A stretch of 8,226 nucleotides of DNA from Candidatus Omnitrophota bacterium (GCA_028711825.1 JAQTRM010000041.1:1-8226); one strand, 5' to 3'; positions 1 through 6,127 are shown, numbered from the stretch's first letter. The notes: generated by a model not told the origin, from the sequence alone. Program-made: numbers and translations.

Positions 1-138
1 AGTATTAATAATCTGGCGGATGTAACCAGCAATATCTCAGGTTCTTTTTTGCTTCCGGTGGTAGGCCTAAAATGGTTGATTGTTTTATCGGCACTGACCA
101 GTTTCCTTTGCCTCCCTTTAATCCGTAAAATAGATTGA
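1..138 (+). CDS. C-terminal fragment of a membrane transporter, probably MFS
   Basis: Frame 1 is open from the first base of the window to a TGA at 136-138, giving the last 45 residues of a protein that begins upstream. The fragment starts SINNLADVTSNISGSF, continues into a hydrophobic stretch (LLPVVGLKWLIVLSALTSFLCLPLI) and ends in a short basic tail (RKID). An amphipathic loop with an NL-D---N--G pattern, followed by one last transmembrane helix and a positively charged cytoplasmic end, is what the last helices of major-facilitator-type transporters look like. The substrate cannot be read from so little. A perfect hairpin begins 34 bases after the stop and is the likely 3' end of this transcript. 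The family call is inference from pattern only; another polytopic transporter family is possible. Confidence 0.6.
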   Translation, partial: SINNLADVTSNISGSFLLPVVGLKWLIVLSALTSFLCLPLIRKID

Positions 139-172
139 TGAAAGATTCGGCCAGTGCTATCTTTACGCTCAA

Positions 173-238
173 AAATAAAGGGGACGGTTCTATTTTTCTT
201 CTCATTCTCTTAAAAAAATAGAACCGTCCCCTTTATTT
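173..238. repeat. Perfect 25-bp inverted repeat (REP-like hairpin, possible bidirectional terminator)
   Basis: Bases 173-197 are the exact reverse complement of 214-238, with a 16-base loop (198-213). The arm consists of AAATAAAG, the GC core GGGACGGTTC and TATTTTT. The A/T-rich flanks mean an RNA hairpin would carry U-rich sequence on either strand, so it could end transcription of the upstream transporter gene and block transcription from the other side. Such long GGGACGG hairpins recur between genes in many environmental bacterial genomes and resemble the REP sequences handled by RAYT transposases; one RAYT is present at 6128. Its core (GGGACGGTTC) resembles but is not the same as the RAYT unit's end (GGGACCGTTT). 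Confidence 0.85.
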
Positions 239-250
239 GCAACATTTCTA

Positions 251-279
251 TTGCCATTTAGGGGCCGATTCTATATAAT
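251..279 (+). promoter_or_regulatory. Sigma70-type promoter for the marC-family/glgC operon
   Basis: A TTGCCA -35 box (251-256; 5 of 6 matches to consensus) is followed after exactly 17 bases by a perfect TATAAT -10 box (274-279). The expected transcription start, about 6-8 bases after the -10, falls at 285-287, on the GTG start (286) or just before the ATG (289) of the membrane-protein gene. There is no Shine-Dalgarno-like sequence in the 20 bases before the start. The mRNA therefore looks leaderless or nearly so. The boxes are seen directly; the start site is inference. Confidence 0.75.
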
Positions 280-285
280 AATTCC

Positions 286-885
286 GTGATGGAAATACTT
301 AGACCTTATATACTTAGCTTTATTCCGCTTTTTGTGGCGGTAGACGCTGTCGGCAATATCCCGATTTTTCTGACCATGGTCGAACATGTTTCCAGGCCGG
401 AAAGAAAAAAAATCGTCCGCGATGCGGTTTTTACGGCAGTGGCAGTGGCAGTTGTTTTTATGCTGATTGGCAAATGGTTCTTTCTTCTCCTGGGGATAAC
501 GATCTCTGACTTTCAAATCGCCGGGGGCGCGCTTTTGTTCGTGATTTCGGTGCGCCTTCTCCTGCCGGGTGCCCAGAAAAGTGCCTTGACCTCGCCCCAT
601 GATAAAGACCTTGGGGTTTTTCCTTTAGGCACACCTTTAATCACCGGCCCGGCGGTTTTAACTACTACCCTTATCATTATGGATAGTTTCGGGGTAGGGC
701 CTGCTTTAGTCTCGATATTTTTAAACATGTTTATCGTTTGGATTTCGATGATCAAATCTGACAAGATAATGGGTTTTATCGGCCCCCAGGGGACGCGGGC
801 TTTTTCCAAGATTATGTATATATTATTGGCCGCCATCGCGGTAATGATGATCCGCCGTGGCATAACCGGAGCGTTTATAAAATGA
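286..885 (+). CDS. MarC-family integral membrane protein
   Basis: A 199-residue protein (198 if the ATG at 289 is used) with about six hydrophobic segments, near residues 8-30, 45-68, 73-92, 113-135, 137-156 and 177-190. This matches the length and topology of the MarC/YchE family of inner-membrane proteins. Family hallmarks are the DAVGNIPIF motif in helix 1 (the D-xxGN-P-F signature), PLGTPLITGPA at the start of helix 4 and the closing helix LLAAIAVMMIRRGI. The family's function is not established; the old link to multiple antibiotic resistance was withdrawn, and a transporter role is only supposed. The start is chosen because it opens directly into helix 1. GTG 286 and ATG 289 are adjacent and I cannot separate them. 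There is no ribosome binding site, which fits the leaderless promoter just upstream. The stop overlaps the glgC start by 4 bp. Confidence 0.9.
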   Translation: MMEILRPYILSFIPLFVAVDAVGNIPIFLTMVEHVSRPERKKIVRDAVFTAVAVAVVFMLIGKWFFLLLGITISDFQIAGGALLFVISVRLLLPGAQKSALTSPHDKDLGVFPLGTPLITGPAVLTTTLIIMDSFGVGPALVSIFLNMFIVWISMIKSDKIMGFIGPQGTRAFSKIMYILLAAIAVMMIRRGITGAFIK

Positions 886-2105
886 TGCATAAAGTTGTAA
901 CATTCATTATGGCAGGCGGGAAAGGGGAGAGGCTTCTTCCTTTGACCAAGGATCGCACCAAGCCGGCTGTCCCTTTTGGAGGGATTTACCGGATTATCGA
1001 TTTCACTTTAAGTAATTGTATTAATTCCGGCCTGCGTAAGATATATATTCTTACCCAGTATAAATCCGCTTCTTTGCAGAGGCATATCCGATTGGGCTGG
1101 AATTTCCTTCCTTCGGAGCTGGGCCAGTTTATCGAACTGCTCCCGGCGCAGCAGCGTATCGGCGAGTCCTGGTATCTGGGGACGGCGGACGCGATTTACC
1201 AGAATCTGTATACCCTGGAACTGGACCGCCCGGATGAAGTCCTGATACTTGCCGGCGATCATATCTATAAGATGAACTATTACTCAATGATTGATTTTCA
1301 TCATGAGCAAGGAGCGGACCTTACGGTGGGGGTAGTCGAAGCCGACAGGTCGAAGTCCAGGCATTTAGGGGTAGTGGAAACCGACGCGCAGGGAAGGGTT
1401 ATTGGTTTCCAGGAAAAACCCGCCGATCCACGGACGATCCCCGGCAAGGCGGATAAGATCTACGGTTCGATGGGGATTTATGTATTTAAACAGAAGGTTT
1501 TGATGCAGGAATTGCTGGAGGATTCCAAGAACGCCAGCTCTTCCCATGATTTCGGCAAGAATATTATCCCGCAGATGCTTAAGAAGGGGATGAAAGTAGT
1601 CGCTTACAACTTCCGTAATCAGGAGTCGGAAGAAGAATATTGGCGCGACATCGGGACGATCGACGCTTACTATGAAGCGAATATGGAACTGATACAGGTG
1701 AACCCGGTTTTTAACCTTTATGACCAGGAGTGGTTAATCCGGACCTTTCAGGAGCAATATCCTCCGGTAAAGACGGTGCATTCCGGGGATAAAGAGGCGG
1801 GCCGCGTAGGGCTGGTGTTGGATTCCATTGTCTCCGAAGGCTGCGTGGTTTCCGGAGGGAGGGTTCAGCGTTCTATACTTTCGCCGAATGTCAGGATCAA
1901 CAGTTTTTCCGAAGTATATGATTCGATCCTGATGGAAGGTGTCCAGGTGGGAAGGCATGCCAAGATAAAACGCGCGATTATCGATAAAGATGTCAGCATC
2001 CCGCAGGGGATTATTATCGGGTTTAACCTGGAAGAGGATAAAAAAAGATTTTTTGTCAGCGAATCCGGGATTGTAGTGGTGGCAAAAGGGACGGAAATCA
2101 AGTAA
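882..2105 (+). CDS. glgC: Glucose-1-phosphate adenylyltransferase (ADP-glucose pyrophosphorylase)
   Basis: A 407-residue enzyme making ADP-glucose from ATP and glucose 1-phosphate, the committed step of bacterial glycogen synthesis. The N-terminal nucleotidyltransferase domain carries the GGKGERLLPLT nucleotide loop (12-22), the KPAVPFGGIYRIIDF segment (27-41), the catalytic Asp126 in AGDHIYKMNY, FQEKP (176-180) with its sugar-phosphate lysine, YGSMGIY (194-200), SHDFGKNIIP (221-230) and WRDIGTIDAYYEAN (254-267). From about residue 315 a left-handed beta-helix with hexapeptide-like repeats follows (SILSPNVRINSFSEVYDSILMEG and on), as in the family. The usual DHIYKMDY reads KMNY here, a mild change away from the catalytic Asp. 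The ATG at 882 overlaps the preceding stop as ATGA, so translation is probably coupled; a GGAG lies at 868-871. A second ATG follows at 885. No glycogen synthase gene is in the window. Confidence 0.97.
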   Translation: MMHKVVTFIMAGGKGERLLPLTKDRTKPAVPFGGIYRIIDFTLSNCINSGLRKIYILTQYKSASLQRHIRLGWNFLPSELGQFIELLPAQQRIGESWYLGTADAIYQNLYTLELDRPDEVLILAGDHIYKMNYYSMIDFHHEQGADLTVGVVEADRSKSRHLGVVETDAQGRVIGFQEKPADPRTIPGKADKIYGSMGIYVFKQKVLMQELLEDSKNASSSHDFGKNIIPQMLKKGMKVVAYNFRNQESEEEYWRDIGTIDAYYEANMELIQVNPVFNLYDQEWLIRTFQEQYPPVKTVHSGDKEAGRVGLVLDSIVSEGCVVSGGRVQRSILSPNVRINSFSEVYDSILMEGVQVGRHAKIKRAIIDKDVSIPQGIIIGFNLEEDKKRFFVSESGIVVVAKGTEIK

Positions 2106-2114
2106 AGCAGTAGC

Positions 2115-2133
2115 TAGTAGCTAGTAGTTAGTA
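2115..2133 (+). repeat. TAG-rich 19-bp intergenic repeat, copy 1
   Basis: The sequence TAGTAGCTAGTAGTTAGTA begins 9 bases after the glgC stop. An identical 19-bp copy in the same orientation lies at 3883-3901, also just after a stop codon. Here the low-complexity tract is extended on both sides (about 2110-2136). It carries TAG in all three forward frames. The identity is seen directly; its role is unknown. Confidence 0.8.
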
Positions 2134-2146
2134 GTTTGGGAAAAAG

Positions 2147-2596
2147 ATGATTAGGAAAGCTAAAATCAAAGATATAAAGCAGATTCAGGCGTTGATTGCG
2201 TGTTTTGCCAAGCGCGATGAAATGCTCCCCCGCTCGCTTAACGAGCTTTATGAAAATATCCGTGATTTCTGGGTTTATGAGGATAAAGGAAAGATCCTGG
2301 GTTGCGCCGCTCTGCACATCTCCTGGGATGACCTGGCGGAGATCAAGTGCCTGGCGGTGGCAAAGAACAGGCAGGGCAAAGGATTGGGCCGCGAGATGGT
2401 CTCTTCCTGCCTTGAAGAGGCCGGAACCCTGGGGGCAAGAAAGATTTTTGTGTTGACCTACAAGCCCGGCTTTTTTAAAAAGATGGGGTTTAAAAAGATT
2501 AAACATGAGGCTCTCCCGCACAAGATTTGGGCAGAATGTATCAATTGCTGCAAATTCCCCGACTGCCAGGAAACCGCCTTGTTAAAAATATTGTAA
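2147..2596 (+). CDS. GNAT N-acetyltransferase, similar to short-form ArgA (N-acetylglutamate synthase)
   Basis: A 149-residue single-domain GNAT acetyltransferase. The acetyl-CoA pyrophosphate loop is QGKGLG (76-81), preceded by the beta-4 strand LAEIKCLAV (63-71). The N-terminal EMLPRSLNELYENIRDFWVYE (25-45), the GCAALHISWDDLAEI segment and the C-terminal GFFKKMGF then LPHKIWAEC are, to my knowledge, typical of the short ArgA-like enzymes that make N-acetylglutamate for arginine synthesis in many anaerobes lacking the long ArgA kinase-fold protein. Substrate assignment is inference, since no other arg gene is nearby. The C-terminus holds four cysteines (C131, C134, C135, C140) in a C-x2-CC-x4-C arrangement that could bind a metal. 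A purine-rich GGGAAAAAG (2138-2146) abuts the ATG and is a poor ribosome binding site. It follows glgC by 41 bases, mostly TAG-rich repeat. Confidence 0.88.
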   Translation: MIRKAKIKDIKQIQALIACFAKRDEMLPRSLNELYENIRDFWVYEDKGKILGCAALHISWDDLAEIKCLAVAKNRQGKGLGREMVSSCLEEAGTLGARKIFVLTYKPGFFKKMGFKKIKHEALPHKIWAECINCCKFPDCQETALLKIL

Positions 2597-2618
2597 AATA
2601 ATCTTTTTATGTTATAAT
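2591..2618 (+). promoter_or_regulatory. Candidate promoter for the acyl-CoA dehydrogenase/etf operon
   Basis: TTGTAA (2591-2596; 4 of 6 matches to the -35 consensus) and a perfect TATAAT (2613-2618) are 16 bases apart. The -35 consists of the last Leu codon and the stop codon of the acetyltransferase gene. Transcription would start near 2625 and give a leader of about 94 bases before the dehydrogenase start. The region is AT-rich, so a chance match is possible, but it is the best candidate in the 122-base gap. Confidence 0.5.
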
Positions 2619-2645
2619 TTTTGAATTACTTGTTTTTATAAAAGG

Positions 2646-2665
2646 CTTTAAGCCGCGGGTTTAAG
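2646..2665. promoter_or_regulatory. 20-bp imperfect palindrome, possible operator
   Basis: CTTTAAGCCGCGGGTTTAAG is a palindrome about its CCGCGG centre except for two mismatched pairs (16 of 20 bases symmetric). It lies in the presumed leader, about 20-40 bases after the inferred transcription start and 53 bases before the dehydrogenase ATG. A run of five T (2666-2670) follows, so a weak terminator of the upstream operon is the alternative, but the stem has two mismatches and almost no loop. A repressor site for a fatty-acid or redox regulator fits the position; no regulator gene is nearby. Confidence 0.4.
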
Positions 2666-2718
2666 TTTTTAGATATTAATCACCTCGCCGCTTATGGTCA
2701 TATTAACAGGAGGAAATC

Positions 2719-3870
2719 ATGGATTATTTGCTTAGCGACGAACAAAAAATGATCAAGGAGTTGGCGCATAAGATCGCCGAAGAGAAGATCCGGCCGGCTG
2801 CCGCCAAATATGATATCAGCGAAGAATATCCCTGGGAAGTATTGAAGGTGATGGCGGAGTCGGATATGTTCGGTTTGTTTATCCCGGAAGAGTACGGCGG
2901 ATGCGCCACAAGCGTATTTAACCTTTGCCTGGCGACTGAAGAGTTCTCGCGCGCCTGCGGAGGTATCGCGGTTTGCTACGCGGCCAGCGCATTAGGCACG
3001 TTCCCGATTGTTTTGTTCGGAAACGATGAGCAAAAAAAGAAATACCTGCCGGATTTGGCAAAAGGCAAGAAAGTAGCCGCTTTCGCGATTACCGAGCCGG
3101 AAGCAGGCAGCGACGCTTCAGGGATCAAGACGGTGGCGAAAAAAGAAGGCAATCATTATGTGCTAAACGGCCTAAAGCATTTTATTACTAACGGCGGAGA
3201 CGCCGAGACTTATGTGGTTATCGCGATGACCGATAAAACCAAAGGCGCCAGGGGCGCTTCGGCTTTTATCGTGGAAAAAGGGACTCCGGGTTTTACTTTC
3301 GGCAAAAAGGAAGATAAATTCGGTATCCGTGCCTCAAGCACCCGGGAGTTGGTTTTTACTGACTGCAAGATCCCGGCGGAAAACCTTTTGGCCAAAGAAG
3401 GTATGGGTTTTATTGTGACGATGAGGACCTTTGATATGTCGCGCCCGGGAGTAGCCGCTCAGGCGTTGGGGATTGCCCAGGGGGCGCTGGAACTGGCGGT
3501 AAAATATGTCCACCAGAGGGTGCAGTTTGGCAAAGCGATTTCCAGCTTCCAGGGCATCCAGTGGATGCTTGCGGATATGGCGACGGAGGTAGAGGCGGCC
3601 CGCGGGCTGGTTTATTCTACTGCCAGGATGGTGGATGCCGGAGTCAAGGATGTTTCAAAAGAATCGGCGATGGCCAAGATGTATGCCTCCGATGTGGCGA
3701 TGAAGGTTACTGTGGACGCCTTGCAGTTATTCGGCGGTTACGGGTATATGAAAGATTACCCGATCGAAAAATACGTGCGTGACGCCAAGATTACCCAGAT
3801 CTATGAAGGCACCAATCAGGTCCAGCGCGGAATTATCGCGTTGAAATTGATTAAGGAGATGGCGAAGTAA
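2719..3870 (+). CDS. Acyl-CoA dehydrogenase (short-chain/butyryl-CoA type)
   Basis: A 383-residue FAD enzyme of the usual length that oxidises acyl-CoA to trans-2-enoyl-CoA, or works in reverse in anaerobes. It has the N-terminal helical domain (MDYLLSDEQKMIKELAHKIAEEKIRP), the first family signature AITEPEAGSDASG (123-135), a middle beta domain with LNGLKHFITNGG, the HQRVQFGKAISSFQ FAD-contact segment (265-278) and the second signature from Gln336 to Asp355 (QLFGGYGYMKDYPIEKYVRD). The catalytic base is Glu363 in IYEGTNQVQR, its position in short- and medium-chain enzymes. A strong AGGAGG (2708-2713) five bases before the ATG fixes the start. The etfB and etfA genes follow, so its electron partner is encoded alongside. 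Chain length of the substrate cannot be read with certainty; a butyryl-CoA-like or other short acyl-CoA is the likeliest. Confidence 0.95.
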   Translation: MDYLLSDEQKMIKELAHKIAEEKIRPAAAKYDISEEYPWEVLKVMAESDMFGLFIPEEYGGCATSVFNLCLATEEFSRACGGIAVCYAASALGTFPIVLFGNDEQKKKYLPDLAKGKKVAAFAITEPEAGSDASGIKTVAKKEGNHYVLNGLKHFITNGGDAETYVVIAMTDKTKGARGASAFIVEKGTPGFTFGKKEDKFGIRASSTRELVFTDCKIPAENLLAKEGMGFIVTMRTFDMSRPGVAAQALGIAQGALELAVKYVHQRVQFGKAISSFQGIQWMLADMATEVEAARGLVYSTARMVDAGVKDVSKESAMAKMYASDVAMKVTVDALQLFGGYGYMKDYPIEKYVRDAKITQIYEGTNQVQRGIIALKLIKEMAK

Positions 3871-3882
3871 GAAACCAGTATA

Positions 3883-3901
3883 TAGTAGCTAGTAGTTAGT
3901 A
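3883..3901 (+). repeat. TAG-rich 19-bp intergenic repeat, copy 2
   Basis: TAGTAGCTAGTAGTTAGTA, identical to 2115-2133 and in the same orientation, starts 12 bases after the acyl-CoA dehydrogenase stop. It is set in a wider tract of degenerate AGTA/TAGT units (3877-3909). It interrupts the acd-etfB gap of 86 bases, which otherwise holds a small inverted repeat (ATTAGC/GCTAAT, 3919-3935) and the etfB ribosome binding site. Confidence 0.8.
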
Positions 3902-3956
3902 TTTAGTATGCAGGGAGAATTAGCAAGAAGCTAATGGCTGGATAGAAGAGGAAAAT

Positions 3957-4787
3957 ATGAATATAATCGTTTGTATTAAACAGGTTCCCGAGACTACGGA
4001 AGTAAGGATTAACCCCGAGACTAATACTTTGATGCGGGAAGGGGTTAAGTCGATTATCAATCCTTTCGATATGTATGCCATTGAAGAAGCAATAAGGCTT
4101 AAGGAGAGGTTTGGCGGGAAGGTGACCGTTGTAACGATGGGTCCTCCCCAGGCCGAAAGCGCTTTGCGCGAGGCAATTTCGATGGGCGCTGACGAAGGCT
4201 ATCTGGTTGGAGACCGGGCGTTCGCCGGGAGCGATACCTGGGCGACCAGCTATACATTGGCAGGGGCGATTAAGAAGATTAACCAGATCAATGTCGCGAA
4301 TAATTCGCTGGCGGATTCCGGCAAGGGGCACGGTATTGACCTGATCCTTTGCGGGAAGCAGGCTTCCGACGGGGATACCGCGCAGGTCGGCCCGGGGATT
4401 TCCACGCACCTGAATATTCCGCAGGTCACTTACGTTAAAAAAATCGAAGAGGTGAAAGAAGGAATGATGCGCCTTGAACGCATGCTTGAGGAGGGGTATG
4501 AGATTATCGAAACCTCTCTTCCGGCGCTTTTGACGGTGGTCAAGGAGATTAACGAGCCCAGAATTCCTTCTTTGAAAGGCCTGATGCGCGCCAAGAGCGC
4601 CAAGATTACCGCGCTTACTCAAAAAGAACTGAACCTGGACCCGCAGCAGATCGGTTTGTGCGGTTCCCCCACCCAGGTGGTGAAGATTTTTACCCCCAAG
4701 CCCAGGGCCGGCGGCCAGATTTTAAAAGGGGAGATTCCCGATATTACAAAACAGCTGGTGGATTTGATTAAAGACGAGGTTAATTAA
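3957..4787 (+). CDS. etfB: Electron transfer flavoprotein, beta subunit
   Basis: A 276-residue EtfB that pairs with the EtfA encoded next and passes electrons to or from the acyl-CoA dehydrogenase. It begins MNIIVCIKQVPETTEVRINPETNTL, has INPFDMYAIEEAIRLKE (34-50), the nucleotide-binding loop GKQASDGDTAQVGPGI (133-148) and the EtfB family signature at about 173-212, including LERMLEEGYEIIETSLPALL and INEPRIPSLKGLMRA. It is slightly longer than common EtfBs (about 250-265), mostly from a lysine- and proline-containing C-terminal tail that wraps EtfA in known structures. In bifurcating Etfs this subunit carries the second FAD where ordinary Etfs hold AMP; sequence alone does not settle which applies here. 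AGAGG (3947-3951) is spaced five bases from the ATG. It is cotranscribed with etfA (two bases between genes). Confidence 0.96.
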   Translation: MNIIVCIKQVPETTEVRINPETNTLMREGVKSIINPFDMYAIEEAIRLKERFGGKVTVVTMGPPQAESALREAISMGADEGYLVGDRAFAGSDTWATSYTLAGAIKKINQINVANNSLADSGKGHGIDLILCGKQASDGDTAQVGPGISTHLNIPQVTYVKKIEEVKEGMMRLERMLEEGYEIIETSLPALLTVVKEINEPRIPSLKGLMRAKSAKITALTQKELNLDPQQIGLCGSPTQVVKIFTPKPRAGGQILKGEIPDITKQLVDLIKDEVN

Positions 4788-4789
4788 AA

Positions 4790-5992
4790 ATGCCGATTTC
4801 GATTATTGTTGAAAAATGCACAGGTTGTTCTTTATGTTTTAAGGCTTGCCCGTTTGACGCGATCCGCATGATAGATAAAAAGGCGGTAATCGATCAGGAT
4901 AAATGCACGCTTTGCGGCGCCTGCAAGGATGCTTGTAAATTCAAGGCGGTTTTGCTGGAGAAAACCCCGGCGAAGTGTGAACTTCCGGATATCAAGGATT
5001 ATAAGGGGGTCTGGGTTTTTATCGAGCAGAAAAACGGGAAGGTTCAGTCGGTTTCTTACGAACTGCTGGGCAAGGCGCAGGAACTGGCGAAAAAGCTGGA
5101 TACTACCGTCAGCGGAGTGCTCATTGGCAACAAACTTGAAGACCAGCTTGATGAATTGACATTCTGCGGGGCGGATAATATTTATTTAGTGGAGTCCCCG
5201 GAGCTGACGAATTTCCAGGATGAGCCGTATACTAATATCCTGGTGGAGCTGGTAAGAAAATATAAGCCGGAGATCCTTCTTTGCGGGGCGACCAATATCG
5301 GGCGTTCCCTGATCTCGCGGGTGGCGATTAATATCAAGGCCGGTTTGACCGCGGACTGCACGGGATTGGATATTGACCCTGATAAAAAGATACTTCTGCA
5401 GACTCGTCCGGCTTTCGGGGGGAATATTATGGCGACGATTATTTCGCCTAATTACCGCCCGCAGATGGCGACCGTGAGGCATAAAGTTTTTACTCCGATG
5501 GAGCCGGATAAGAAACGCAAGAGTAAGATTATCAGGGAAAATTTTGACCCGGCGCTTTACGCCTCAAGGACGAAATTGCTTGATATTATTGATGAAATCG
5601 AATCCACGGTAAACCTTTCGGAAGCCGATATTATTGTTTCCGGCGGCAGAGGAATGGGCGGGGCGGAAAATTTTAAAATACTGGAAGAGCTCGCTCACGT
5701 TTTGGGCGCCGCGGTAGGTTCCAGCCGCGCCGCGGTAGACGCCGGATGGATGCCATATTCGCATCAGGTGGGGCAGACCGGGAGGACAGTCGCTCCGAAG
5801 ATATATTTTGCCTGCGGAATAAGCGGGCAGATCCAGCATCTGGTGGGGATGCAATCTTCTAAGATCATTGTCGCGATCAACAAGGATCCCGACGCCCCGA
5901 TTTTTAAGGTGGCGACTTATGGTATTGTAGGAGATCTTTTTCAGGTTGTCCCGGCCTTAACGCAAGCCTTTAAAACAACCCTCAAAAAATAA
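4790..5992 (+). CDS. etfA: Electron transfer flavoprotein, alpha subunit, with N-terminal 2[4Fe-4S] ferredoxin domain
   Basis: A 400-residue EtfA, about 70 residues longer than the standard protein because of an N-terminal ferredoxin-like domain. That domain has two complete four-cysteine motifs, C10-x2-C13-x2-C16-x3-C20-P and C39-x2-C42-x2-C45-x3-C49, for two [4Fe-4S] clusters. The EtfA body follows from about residue 70. Its FAD domain carries IIVSGGRGMGG (281-291), GSSRAAVDAGW (310-320), GQTGRTVAPKIYFACGISGQIQH (328-350) and INKDPDAPIF (363-372), and ends in YGIVGDLFQVVP (377-388). The Fd-EtfA architecture is known from the CarE and LctC subunits of bifurcating caffeyl-CoA reductase and lactate dehydrogenase complexes in acetogens, which suggests low-potential electron exchange with ferredoxin. 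Start: ATG two bases after the etfB stop, with GAGG (4776-4779) inside etfB. A hairpin and T-tract follow the stop. Confidence 0.96.
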   Translation: MPISIIVEKCTGCSLCFKACPFDAIRMIDKKAVIDQDKCTLCGACKDACKFKAVLLEKTPAKCELPDIKDYKGVWVFIEQKNGKVQSVSYELLGKAQELAKKLDTTVSGVLIGNKLEDQLDELTFCGADNIYLVESPELTNFQDEPYTNILVELVRKYKPEILLCGATNIGRSLISRVAINIKAGLTADCTGLDIDPDKKILLQTRPAFGGNIMATIISPNYRPQMATVRHKVFTPMEPDKKRKSKIIRENFDPALYASRTKLLDIIDEIESTVNLSEADIIVSGGRGMGGAENFKILEELAHVLGAAVGSSRAAVDAGWMPYSHQVGQTGRTVAPKIYFACGISGQIQHLVGMQSSKIIVAINKDPDAPIFKVATYGIVGDLFQVVPALTQAFKTTLKK

Positions 5993-6005
5993 CATTTTAT
6001 TAGCT

Positions 6006-6070
6006 AAGGGACCGTTTCCCGGTAACTTATTGTGATTAAATGAGTTCCGGGAGAAGTGTCCCTTTTTTTT
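6006..6070 (+). terminator. Left terminal hairpin of the RAYT unit, also a likely rho-independent terminator of the etf operon
   Basis: A long imperfect stem pairs 6006-6031 with 6039-6064: AAGGGAC/GTCCCTT at the base, a two-base mismatch, TT/AA, then CCCGG/CCGGG and AACTTATT/AATGAGTT toward the loop. It starts 14 bases after the etfA stop and its 3' arm runs into eight T (6063-6070). It therefore has terminator form for the upstream operon and is at the same time the left end of the transposase unit. Confidence 0.8.
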
Positions 6071-6127
6071 ATTTTTCTTTGTGAGATTTTTCCTTTTCTT
6101 TCGTCTATTGCTCCGGGAGGTGTCAAG

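Noticed and set aside
2110..2137. Possible CRISPR-like or tandem-repeat array in the TAG-rich tract
   Set aside because: Units are only 4-8 bases and degenerate, there are no spacers, and no cas genes occur in the window.
2114..2521. 135-codon minus-strand frame opposite the acetyltransferase gene
   Set aside because: It overlaps a well-supported GNAT gene and its product shows no recognisable family or ribosome binding site.
2597..2718. Riboswitch in the leader of the acyl-CoA dehydrogenase operon
   Set aside because: Apart from the 20-bp palindrome I see no paired structure or conserved motif of a known class in the leader of about 94 bases.
3919..3935. ATTAGC-AAGAA-GCTAAT mini-hairpin upstream of etfB
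   Set aside because: A 6-bp AT-rich stem is likely by chance and has no T-run, so I did not call it a terminator or regulatory site.
3903..4622. Long open frame of 239 codons on the minus strand opposite etfB
   Set aside because: It lies entirely antisense to a clear EtfB. Its translation is rich in Arg, His, Asn and Pro with no domain pattern, as expected for a shadow of a GC-biased coding strand.
6056..6127. 24-codon N-terminal extension of the transposase starting at a GTG in the left hairpin
   Set aside because: The extension is encoded by the T-rich tract and terminal repeat, while an ideal GGGAGG site precedes the ATG at 6128, where family similarity begins.
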